A DNA stretch of 64,000 nucleotides, taken from contig NZ_JAQSIO010000001.1 in assembly GCF_028649455.1 (NCBI RefSeq), positions 1,054,001-1,118,000 on the forward strand. The letters are read 5' to 3'. Positions 26,632-35,400 of this stretch are shown piece by piece. Source of the stretch: Curvibacter microcysteis (lineage in GTDB: Bacteria; Pseudomonadota; Gammaproteobacteria; Burkholderiales; Burkholderiaceae_C). Position numbers and translations under genes: made by a program. Every line of letters starts with the position of its first letter. The stretch's first letter is position 1. The notes under the pieces were generated by a model that saw nothing but the letters and a program-made list of their open reading frames with translations, had not been told where the DNA came from and did not search any database.

Positions 26632-27609
26632 TCAGAACGGCGGGCCTTCGTCGTCGTCAGCACCGAGCGCGGGCGCCACCGATGCCGCCGCAGGGGCTTC
26701 GCCCATGGGGGCGAGGCTGGGTCGCACCGCCTCGCCGCCCAAGGCCAGGATCAAATCGGGCAAGAGTTGGACCAACTCGCCGGTGGCAATCGCCACATCG
26801 GCGTCAAAGCCGCCGTCATCGGCCGACTTGCCTTCAAACACCACGTCCTGAAAAGACACTTTCTTGACCTGCATGCCCTCGGTGAGCATGAAGCTCACCC
26901 GGTCGTCCCAAGTCAGCGCCAGCTTGGTCGGCAATTTGCCCTGGGCAATGTGTTGCTTGACTTCGTCGTTGTCCAGGGGGTGGCGGGCGTAGCGCACCAC
27001 GGCTTTGGACTCATCAGAGGCCTTCAATTCGCATTCTTGATCGATGTTGAAGCCCGCCGGCGGCTCCTGCGTCGTCAGCCAGTCGGCCATCGCGGCCACG
27101 GGACTGATCTGGGTGTCGACCAAGGCGACGGCAAAACCTTCCAGTTCCTTGACCAGTGCGGTCACCACCTCATCAGCCCGACCTTGGCTGGAAGCGTCGA
27201 TCAGCATCAAGCGGGCGTTCGGGTCGATCCAGACCAACACCGAGCCTTGCTTGGAAAAAGCCATGGGCAAGAGGGTGTGCTTGACCTCTTCCTTGATTTC
27301 CTTGATCTCTTTTTTGCCGGGTTTGCGGCCGGTGGTCTGCTCGATCTGGGTCGCACGTTCCTTGGCCTTGCGGTTGAGCACCGAGCCAGGGACCGCCTTC
27401 ACTTCGATCATGAACTTCAAAATCCACTGTCCCCCCACGGATTCCACCAGGGGGCCATGGGCCTCACCACGGGGCTCGATCCAGCCGGTGGATTTTTCCT
27501 GGCTGGCGCCGCATTCCACGTAACGGGCTTTGTCGAGCGCCGCTTCGACCTGCTCCAGCGAAGCCGTCCAGCCCTCACCGAGGCGGTAAACAATCAAATT
27601 CTTGAACAC
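26632..27609 (-). CDS. rdgC: Recombination-associated protein RdgC
   Basis: Nucleoid-associated ring protein of 325 residues that binds double-stranded DNA and limits RecA filament growth. I place the start at a GTG (27609), since the family begins [MV]FKNLIVYRL; the longer open frame upstream lacks similarity. Visible family features are the KFMIEVKAVPGSVLNRK segment (about 85-100), the K/E-rich GRKPGKKEIKEIKEEVKHTLLPMAF stretch in two parts, and AFSKQGSVLVWIDP. The C-terminal tail is acidic (GADDDEGPPF). It lies about 1 kb from the origin-like repeats and is divergent from the next gene. Confidence 0.92.
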   Translation of the reverse strand: MFKNLIVYRLGEGWTASLEQVEAALDKARYVECGASQEKSTGWIEPRGEAHGPLVESVGGQWILKFMIEVKAVPGSVLNRKAKERATQIEQTTGRKPGKKEIKEIKEEVKHTLLPMAFSKQGSVLVWIDPNARLMLIDASSQGRADEVVTALVKELEGFAVALVDTQISPVAAMADWLTTQEPPAGFNIDQECELKASDESKAVVRYARHPLDNDEVKQHIAQGKLPTKLALTWDDRVSFMLTEGMQVKKVSFQDVVFEGKSADDGGFDADVAIATGELVQLLPDLILALGGEAVRPSLAPMGEAPAAASVAPALGADDDEGPPF

Positions 27610-27857
27610 GGAACACCCTTGAGTCAGACAAACATCAGCGCATGGCTCGCCAAGGCAAGTCCACGCAGCCGTCATTGTGAGGCCAGCCGGAGCTGGCTCG
27701 GGGTTTCTGCACCGCTCAGCAGGCCGTGACGCGCTGCAAAAAAGCCCCCTCCTTCTTTACAAACCCTCACCCAGGGCTCATGGCGACGCAACAGGGCTTG
27801 GCCACACTGAGCTTTCAGAGGGTGCAGCCCCAGGCGCCCCGAATTGAAAGGAAGACC

Positions 27858-28385
27858 ATGAAAAACACCACACGCCTTGGCCTGAGCGCGGCCTTGCTGG
27901 CCACCCTGAGCTGGGCCTCCTGGGCCCAAACCGCGCCCACCGCAGCGCCAGAAGGCTCAGGCCCAGCCAAGCCCGCACACCATGAACACCGCATGGCCGC
28001 GCCGGACCCGGCCCAAATGCAAGCCCATTTCGCCAAGCGCTCGGCAGAGCTGAAGGCCAAACTCAAAATCACCGCCGCCCAGGAGCCGGCCTGGAAAGCC
28101 TTCACCGATGCCGCCCAGCCGCCCGCCAGCGTGCCCAAGCGACCCGACCCGGCCGAGTGGGCCAAGCTCACCACCCCTGAGCGCATCGCCCAGATGGAAT
28201 CGCATCAGCAAGCCAAAGCCCAACACCAGGCGAAGCGGGCTCAAGCCACCAAGGCGCTCTATGCCGCACTGAGCCCTGAGCAGCAAAAAACCTTTGACGC
28301 CGAAACCCTTCAAACCATGGGTCCGCCACGGCACCCACACCACCCGCCAGAGCGGGACGAACAGCGCCCTGCGCGCCAACCTTGA
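27858..28385 (+). CDS. Spy/CpxP-like periplasmic protein
   Basis: Secreted protein of 175 residues. The ATG at 27858 has an AAGGAAG ribosome site and opens a signal peptide ending ASWAQ. The mature part is strongly helical, rich in A, Q, K and H, and carries LTXXQ-family features: a KLKITAAQEPAWKAF segment and ALYAALSPEQQKTFD. The C-terminus is His/Pro-rich (PPRHPHHPPERDE), which may bind metal. Spy/CpxP proteins act as periplasmic chaperones or stress sensors and are often induced by copper or envelope stress. Assignment to the family is from these motifs only. Confidence 0.75.
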   Translation: MKNTTRLGLSAALLATLSWASWAQTAPTAAPEGSGPAKPAHHEHRMAAPDPAQMQAHFAKRSAELKAKLKITAAQEPAWKAFTDAAQPPASVPKRPDPAEWAKLTTPERIAQMESHQQAKAQHQAKRAQATKALYAALSPEQQKTFDAETLQTMGPPRHPHHPPERDEQRPARQP

Positions 28386-28434
28386 ACTGAGTAGGACACA
28401 CAGCCTAAAACAGCTGATCCAGCCCCCCAAAAAA

Positions 28435-28467
28435 CCCCCGTCGCCTCCCGGCGCCGGGGGTTTTTTT
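28435..28467 (+). terminator. Intrinsic terminator after the Spy-like gene
   Basis: CCCCCG-T-CGCC / GGCG-C-CGGGGG with a TCCC loop is flanked by A6 on the left and T7 on the right. It is followed at 28469-28483 by a small TTTCGCA-A-TGCGAAA inverted repeat. Confidence 0.85.
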
Positions 28468-28512
28468 ATTTCGCAATGCGAAAATTTTTTGAAAAATCGA
28501 GGCGGAAAACCC

Positions 28513-28724
28513 TGGGGATAGCTGAAGAACAAGTGCCTACTTGTCCACAGAAGCCTGGCATCAAGTGAAGTTGTCCCCGCCCGACTGAAAAGCTCCCGGG
28601 CTTGGGCCCACAGACTTGAAAGTCACTTAAGTCTATGATTTTTAAGGAATAAATCGACTTATCCACAGAATAGGAGGGGCCTTACTATTACTACTATCTC
28701 TATATATTGAATACAAAGAAGAAG
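28513..28724 (+). other. Origin-like element, copy A (DnaA boxes, DnaA-trio-like repeat, AT-rich unwinding segment)
   Basis: In order: TGGGGATA (28513-28520, reverse of a TATCCCCA box); TTGTCCACA (28541-28549); a related TTGTCCCCG near 28571; a perfect DnaA box TTATCCACA (28659-28667); a 14-nt partly G-rich gap; then TTACTATTACTACTAT (28682-28697), a run of TAC/TAT triplets like DnaA-trios; then TATATATTGAATACAAAG. This is the order of the basal unwinding system of bacterial origins: DnaA box, short GC-rich spacer, DnaA-trios, unwinding region. Confidence 0.7.
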
Positions 28725-29297
28725 TCAGAAGCGTCTAACGCCTCGCCTTCGGCATCGGCTGGAACAGGTTCGGCTGGCTTGAAAAGCGACGGCGCAACGA
28801 CAAAAACAGGGGCGTCAAAATCGACGTTTCGGGACGGAGGCCAGGTCTGGCACGGAACATCGGTTTTGAGGCGCCAAGTAGCGCAAAACCAAAAACGGTT
28901 CGAGTCCTGATCCACCGTCCGAACCCGCACGCGCTGTTCAACGAGACGCTTCAAAATCGATTCTGGGCACATGCCCTGCGTTGGCGGCCGTTTCAGCGCT
29001 CTGAGGCCGGCGCAACAGCCGCGCACCATGGGGATCACCCACTCAAACAAACCGCCTTGGGGTCGCTGGAAAGGCTCTCCACCCGCTCAACGCGCAGTCA
29101 CCAGCCTCTCCGAGGCCGAAATTCCACAAAGTGGGCTTGCAAAAGCTGTCAAAAGCCAGGTTTCAGCCCTTGGCGCGCCGCCAAAAGCGCCTCCCAGCGC
29201 CATTCAAGGCATCCCCCTCCAAAAAACAAGCGCATTCTTGTTGTTTTCAGCACCAAGACCGCCAAGCCGCGTTTTGGCGCCAAATGAGGAACAAGTT

Positions 29298-29510
29298 TGG
29301 GGATAAATCTGGCACAAGTACCAGCTTGTCCACAGACAAGCTGAAAAGCGCGGAGTTGTTGTCTGCTCTGAAGAACGCTTGAGAGTGTTCTACACACAGA
29401 CTTCACGTGGAGCTAAGTTACTGATTTTTATGAAAAATATGAACTTATCCACAGCGCAAGTCGACCCTTACTACTACTACTATTTCAATATATTGAATAC
29501 AAAGAAGAAG
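29298..29510 (+). other. Origin-like element, copy B
   Basis: Same parts in the same order and orientation as copy A: TGGGGATAA (29298-29306), TTGTCCACA (29326-29334), perfect TTATCCACA (29445-29453), a 14-nt gap, TTACTACTACTACTAT (29468-29483), then AATATATTGAATACAAAG and GAAGAAG. The offset from copy A is 785-786 bp at each part. The boxes, the 14-nt spacing and the trio/AT segment are conserved while the DNA between them has drifted. That indicates selection on the elements rather than a recent duplication. Confidence 0.7.
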
Positions 29511-29819
29511 ACAGGAACAAGTTGCCGGGCCCTTCTTTGATGAATACGGAGGTTTCAAACGATAAAAGTGATTGATACGCGGTTTCATTGCAAAAAGTGT
29601 TCGTTTTGTTCCTTTGGGCGCGCTTTTGTCGCCAGAATCACGGCCTGTCGACGGCGTCTTGACCTGGTCTGCGTTGTGATTTGTGTTTTGTTTTTTGTTT
29701 TTGGGGCTTTTGCGTTCTCTGTCCATGTCTGCGGTCTGTCATCCCGTCCTTGCAAGCTGTTTTGTTCGAGTTTCGAACAACTGCTGGGCCCCTCTGCGTC
29801 CGAACGGTGACGAGCAGCC

Positions 29820-32420
29820 ATGAATCCGCCCAGTCCTGAAAATCACCAGGCCGAGCTGGCCCGGCTGAACACCCTGCACAGCTACCAAATCCTGGACTCA
29901 GGCCCTGAGACCGCGTTTGACAACCTGGCCGCTTTGGCCAGCACCTTGCTGGGCACACCGCTGGTTTTCATTGGGTTCATGGGCAAAGACCGCCAATGGT
30001 TCAAGGCTCGCTTGGGTTTGGTGGAAGACGAAGTGCCGTTGCAGCAGAGCTTTTGCCAACATTTGTTGAGCTCAGGCCAACGCTTGAGCGTGCGGGACGC
30101 CACACAAGATCCGCGATTGGCGACCCACCCTTGGGTGCTGGCCAGTCCCCAGGTGCGGGCCTATGCCGGTGTGCCGCTGATCAATGAAGAAGGGTTTGTC
30201 CTGGGCAGCCTGTGTGTGTTGGACCAGCAGTCCCGCGATTGGACGGAACTGGAGCTTGATTTGCTTCAGCAACTGGCCCAGCAAGTGATCACCTTGCTGG
30301 AATTGCGCCGCCGCCAGCACCAGATCAAGCAATTGGCGGCCTCTGTGCCCGCCGCCATCTACCAATTTCGGCTCGATCCACAAGGGCAAACCTCGTTTCC
30401 CTTTGCCAGCCAGGCCTTTGTCGATATCTTTGGCTTGGACCCGGCCGTGTTGCAGCAAAGTGCAGACAGCTTTCTGGCTGCCCTGCACCCGGAAGACCGC
30501 GAGCTGATGCGGCAATCGGTGGTGGCTTCGCGTGATCAAATGTCGCCCTGGTCGCTGGAGTTCCGCTGTGTGTTGCCAGATGGCCGATGCGAGTGGTTTT
30601 TAGGGCATTCCCAACCCTTGCCCGAGCCTGGTGGGGCTGTGCTTTGGCATGGTTTTTTCATCAATGTGTCCGACCGGCGCCGTGCCGAGCAGGATTTGCG
30701 CGAGGCGGAGACCCGCTGGAAGTTCGCGCTCGAAGGCTCTGCTGTGGGCGTTTGGGACTGGAACATCGAGCGGCAGCACTGCTATTTTTCGCCCCAATAC
30801 CGCGCGCTGTACGGCTACACCGACGACGACTTGCTGCGCGATCCCGATGGCTCGGAGCGTGTCCACCCCGAAGACCGCGTGGCCGTTCACCTGGCACTGC
30901 AACAGCATGTGCGAGGCCACACGCCGTTCTACCGCAGTGAGCACCGCTCACTGTGCCGGGATGGTCATTGGAAATGGACCTTGAGCCGTGGCCTGGTGGT
31001 GGCGCGTGACAGTGCAGGCCACCCCACCCGCATGATCGGAACGCACACGGACATCACCGAGCGCAAAAAGGCCGACGAAGACAATTACCGACGCGCTTAC
31101 TTTGACCTCCTGACAGGCCTGCCCAACCGGGCACAGCTGCTGGTCAAGTTGGCGGCTTACTTGCAAACAGGCCCCAAACCCCTGTCTGGAGCGCTGTTTC
31201 ACGTCGATCTGGATGGTTTCAAGCGGCTCAACCATGCACGGGGTCACAGCACGGGCGATGCTTTGCTTTCCAGCGTGGCGCGGCGTTTGTCGGAAGGCTT
31301 GCCGCCGCAGGCTTTGCTGGCGCGCTTGGCGGCCGATGAGTTTGTGGTCTTCCTGCCCCACCTGGCCCCTGAAGACCGCGCCAGTGCCCGCGTGGTGGCC
31401 AAGCTGGTGCCTTTGCAACATGCTTTGTCCATGGCCGAGCAGCTGCGGGTGTCCTTGCTGCAACCCTTGCCTTTGGGTGAACACAATTTCAGCATCACCG
31501 CCAGCGTCGGGGTGACGGTGTTTCCAGCCCCTGGCGTGGTGGTGGACGCGGAAGGGCTGTTGCGGGAGGCCGATGCGGCCATGAACCATGCCAAATCGAC
31601 CGGGGCGAACCGGGTCGCGGCCTTTGAGCCAGGCATGCAGACCGAAATTGAAAAACTGTTCCTGATCGAGGAAGACCTCAAGACAGCGCTGGCCCTGGGA
31701 CAGCTTTCGGTCCATGTGCAGCCCCAGTACAACAATGCCCGTGCGGTCATTGGTGCCGAACTGCTGATGCGTTGGACCCACCCGGAGCGCGGTCCGGTGT
31801 CGCCGGCCGACTTCATTCCGGTGGCGGAGACCTCGGGCCTGATCGTGCCTTTGGGCGAATGGGTGCTGGAACAAGCCATGCAGACCTTGCTGGCGCTGGA
31901 GCGCTTGGCTTGTGATGTTTCGCTGTCCGTCAATGTCAGCCCGCGTCAGTTTCGCCAACTGGACTTTGTCGATCGCGTGCGCGCCCTGTTGCAGCGCACA
32001 GGCGCCCGGGCCGATCGTTTGATATTTGAGATCACCGAAGGCTTGCTGGTGGAGCGGTCCGATTCCGTGCTGGTGCAGATGAATGAGCTGATTGCGCTGG
32101 GCATTCGCTTTTCCATCGACGACTTTGGCACGGGGTTTTCGAGCCTGGGGTACCTCAAGCGCCTGCCCATCCACGAGATCAAGATCGATCGGAGTTTCAT
32201 CAACGGTGTTCCGGACGACGAAGGCGATGTCGCCATCGTGCGCTCGGTGCTCCTGATGGCGCGCCAATTTCGCCTGCAGGTGATCGCCGAGGGCGTGGAA
32301 GACCAGCGCCAGGTGGATTTTTTGTTTGCCAACGGCTGCGAAGGTTTGCAGGGCTTTCTGTTTTCCCGCCCCCAAGCGGTGGACCACTGGCTGGCCGAGC
32401 TGGCGCTTGCGCCACACTGA
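29820..32420 (+). CDS. GAF-PAS-PAS-GGDEF-EAL protein with degenerate GGDEF (predicted c-di-GMP phosphodiesterase)
   Basis: Cytosolic signalling protein of 866 residues with no membrane span. It starts with a GAF domain (about 15-160), then two PAS domains with PAC-like ends (about 165-290 and 300-415). The GGDEF domain (about 425-590) has its signature as AADEF (504-508), so cyclase activity is unlikely. The EAL domain (about 610-860) has E647 in GAELLMRW, VNVSPRQF, DDFGTGFSSL and the lysine in IKIDRSF, so phosphodiesterase residues appear intact. I infer a c-di-GMP-degrading enzyme tuned by its sensors. It is convergent with another GGDEF/EAL gene. Confidence 0.88.
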   Translation: MNPPSPENHQAELARLNTLHSYQILDSGPETAFDNLAALASTLLGTPLVFIGFMGKDRQWFKARLGLVEDEVPLQQSFCQHLLSSGQRLSVRDATQDPRLATHPWVLASPQVRAYAGVPLINEEGFVLGSLCVLDQQSRDWTELELDLLQQLAQQVITLLELRRRQHQIKQLAASVPAAIYQFRLDPQGQTSFPFASQAFVDIFGLDPAVLQQSADSFLAALHPEDRELMRQSVVASRDQMSPWSLEFRCVLPDGRCEWFLGHSQPLPEPGGAVLWHGFFINVSDRRRAEQDLREAETRWKFALEGSAVGVWDWNIERQHCYFSPQYRALYGYTDDDLLRDPDGSERVHPEDRVAVHLALQQHVRGHTPFYRSEHRSLCRDGHWKWTLSRGLVVARDSAGHPTRMIGTHTDITERKKADEDNYRRAYFDLLTGLPNRAQLLVKLAAYLQTGPKPLSGALFHVDLDGFKRLNHARGHSTGDALLSSVARRLSEGLPPQALLARLAADEFVVFLPHLAPEDRASARVVAKLVPLQHALSMAEQLRVSLLQPLPLGEHNFSITASVGVTVFPAPGVVVDAEGLLREADAAMNHAKSTGANRVAAFEPGMQTEIEKLFLIEEDLKTALALGQLSVHVQPQYNNARAVIGAELLMRWTHPERGPVSPADFIPVAETSGLIVPLGEWVLEQAMQTLLALERLACDVSLSVNVSPRQFRQLDFVDRVRALLQRTGARADRLIFEITEGLLVERSDSVLVQMNELIALGIRFSIDDFGTGFSSLGYLKRLPIHEIKIDRSFINGVPDDEGDVAIVRSVLLMARQFRLQVIAEGVEDQRQVDFLFANGCEGLQGFLFSRPQAVDHWLAELALAPH

Positions 32421-32455
32421 ACCGGCCTGGCGGTTTCAGTGCGCGCGCATCAGAT

Positions 32456-32471
32456 GGGCCCCACGGGGCCC
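32456..32471. terminator. Hairpin between the two convergent GGDEF/EAL genes
   Basis: A near-perfect palindrome, GGGCCCC-AC-GGGGCCC, lies in the 55-bp gap between the convergent stops. There is no T-tract, so a termination function is tentative. Confidence 0.4.
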
Positions 32472-32475
32472 GCGC

Positions 32476-35400
32476 TCAATGCACGCTGTGCTGGTGCAAG
32501 AAGGTTTGCAGTTCTGCCGCGGCCATGGGTTTGCCAAATGCATAGCCCTGGAAGGCATGGCAGTCGTGGCTGGCCAAAAAATCTTGTTGCGCCGATGACT
32601 CAACACCTTCGGCAATCACCGCCAGCCCCAGGCTGCGGCCCAGGGTGATGATGGTGCGCACAATGGCGGCGTCGTTGGGGTCGGTCAGCACGTCGCGCAC
32701 AAAAGACTGGTCGATCTTGAGCTGGTCCAGCGGCAGGCGCTTGAGGTAGCTGAGGCTGGAGTAGCCCGTGCCAAAGTCGTCCAGCGAAAAGCCCACGCCC
32801 AGCGCCTTGAGCACGCCCATGCGCTCGATGATGCTTTCCATGTCGTCCACCAAGAGGCTTTCGGTGAGCTCCAGCTTGAGCCGATCGGGTCGGGCGCCAC
32901 TTTGTTGGAGGGCGCTGACCACATCTTCCACAAAGTCCGGGTGTTTGAACTGCCGTGAGCTGACGTTGACCGCCACGCTCAAATGGGCGTGGCTGGGGAA
33001 GCGGGCCCAACTCGCCAGCAGGTTGCAGGCCGTGTCCAGCACCCAGCGACCCAGGGGAATGATCAGCCCGGTGTCTTCGGCCAAGGGGATGAAGTCGGCT
33101 GGGGACACCATGCCATGCACCGGGTGGCGCCAGCGCACCAGGGCTTCCACCCCACTGACTTGCTGGCCCTGTTCGGTTTGCGGCTGGTAGTGCAGCAAAA
33201 ACTCGCCGCGCGCCAGGGCTTGGCGCAGCGCCGCCTCCAGCGCGGCGCGCGCGCTGACTTCGGCCTGCATCACCGGGTCAAAGAAGCGCAGGGTGTTGCG
33301 CCCCGCGGTTTTGGCCTGGTACATGGCCAGGTCGGCCTGCTTGAGCAGGTCGCTGATGCCTTTGTGCCCGTCCATGAACGGCGCCACCCCGATGCTGCAA
33401 CTGCTTTCGTGCTGATGGCCGGCCAGCAGGAACGGCATGCCCAAGGTGGCCAGCACCTTGTCGCCGATGCGCTTGGCGTGTTCGACCACCTCGGGGGTGG
33501 CGTTGCCCAGGTTCTCCAGCATCACCACGAACTCGTCACCGCCGAGGCGGGCCACGGTATCGGTTTCGCGCACACACATCAGCAGGCGTTGAGCCACTTG
33601 GCGCAACAGCTCATCGCCTTGGTCGTGACCCAAGGTGTCGTTGAGGGTTTTGAAGTTGTCCAGGTCGATGAACAGCAGCGCGCCGCCAGCGCCCGTGCGG
33701 GTGCTGCTGGCCAGTGCATGCTGCAGGCGGTCCATCAGCAGTTGCCGATTGGGCAGCTCGGTCAGTGCGTCAAAAAAGGCCAGGCGCTGGATTTCTTGCT
33801 CGGCGTGCTTGCGTGCCGTGACGTCGGTGTTGATCGACAGAATCGACTCGGCCAGGCCGAAGGCGTCGCGCACCAGGGTCCAGCGGCTTTCCACAGTCAA
33901 GGCACTGCCGTCTTTGCGGTGCTGTTCGATCTCCCCAGTCCATTCGCCGTCCTGCAGCACAGGAGAATTGGCCAATTGGAAGTGCAGGCACTCGCGTTCA
34001 ATGCGCTCGCCCTGCACGGGGTCCAAGGCCTCTTGGGCCGTAAAGCCGTACAGTCGCTCAGCGCCCTGGTTCCAGTACACCAGGCCACCGCTGAGGCGGT
34101 GCACCAAGATCGCATCCTGCGCCCGGTCGAGCAGCGAAGCCTGGTCGCGGATCTGGGTGTCCGCCGCTTGGCGAGCCAGTTCTGCCGCCGCCCGCGAGGC
34201 AAAAATATGCAGGGCCGATACCGTGAAGCCGGTTTGGGTCAGCGCACGTGTGAACAATGCACAGACCAGACCCATGGGCTCGCCGGCTGCATTGTCCAGA
34301 CGGCGGCCCACCAAGGATTGAGCCCCATCCACTGGCGGCAGTCCTGGCAAGGGCGGCAGGTCGGTGCGCACCAGCCAGTTGCCGTCGCGCAGCAAGGTTT
34401 CAAAAGGGGTATCGGCCAAGGACAACTTGGCGCCTGAGCAGGCTCGACCACTGACCTGCCCGGCAATCAAGCGGGCCTGGGTGGGCTGTCCGGCTTCCAG
34501 GCTGAGAACGAAGCCGGCTTGGGCGCCCAAGGCGTCGGTCATGTTGCGCACCAGCTGTTCGAAGAATTCGGTGCCCGTGCTGGCCGAGACGGCCGTGGCC
34601 AGTTTGAGCACCGCGTGCTGCAGCCGGTTTTGTTCTTCGCGGGCGCGCAGGTTGCTGATGCCAAAGGCCAAGTCCTTGGCCAGCGCCTGCAGCAATTGCA
34701 CCTCGTCATCGCTGATGTGGAAAACCTCGGACGAGTACAGCGAAAACAAACCAAAGCGCCGAGGGCCGATGTGCAGTGGCAAACACACCAGGCCCCGCAG
34801 CCCATAGGGCAAAGCGGTGGCCAACCAGGGGGCGTAACGCTCATCCGTTCGCAAGTCCGCAATGATCACCATGCGGCCGTCGCGCAAGGCCAAACCGGCA
34901 GGGCCTTGGCCTTGGGGCGAGTCTTCGGCCCAGGACACCTTGATCTGGTCCAGAAAAGCCGTGCCCTTGCCGTGCCGAGCCACAGGCCGGATCCAGCGGC
35001 CCGGGTCATCGTCTTCGATGTAGCCGATCCAGGTCATGTGGTAGCCACCAATTTCGACGGTGATGCGGGCCACGTCCTGCAGCAAGCCGATTTCAGTGTT
35101 GGCCCGCACCAGGGCCTCATTGCAGGCACTGAGCAAACGCTGGGCCCGGCTGACGCGCAAGAGGTCGCGTTCGGTGCGCAAGCGTTCGGTCACATCGCTG
35201 GCAATCACCAGGCGGGCCGGTTGGCCATTGAAGGTGATGGTGTTGGCAGTGACTTCCACATCGATTTGCGAACCATCCTGGCGCAGGTGGCGGCGCCGCG
35301 CATCGCGCTGCATTTCACCCAGGACGATGGAAGCCAGCTTGGACTGGTGTGAGTCGTTGTCTTCGTCGACCCAAAAATCCGAGGCCTTCATTTGACGCAG

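Larger units (their letters stand above)
28386..29819. other. 1.4-kb non-coding region with two origin-like elements
   Basis: No convincing gene lies between the Spy-like gene and the GGDEF/EAL gene. Short open frames here (the longest is 116 codons on the minus strand) have no recognisable features and run into the repeats. The region holds two parallel copies of a replication-origin-like element, separated by about 550 bp of ordinary-GC DNA. A strand-biased stretch very rich in T and G on the plus strand (about 29560-29770) precedes the next gene. A small inverted repeat, GTTCGA-GTT-TCGAAC, lies at about 29764-29778. Confidence 0.7.

Noticed and set aside
28700-29050. 116-codon minus-strand frame between the two origin-like copies
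   Set aside because: No recognisable domain, a poor start, and its 3' end runs through the DnaA-trio/AT segment of copy A, which is better explained as a DNA element. A very small real gene cannot be fully excluded.
29400-29416. parS-like TTCACGTGGA next to copy B
   Set aside because: Only about 10 of 16 positions agree with the parS consensus and the palindrome is broken, so it was not called a ParB site.
29568-29810. 80-codon plus-strand frame in the T+G-rich tract (Cys/Phe/Val-rich)
   Set aside because: Its composition simply mirrors the T/G bias, and it has no start signal or family features.
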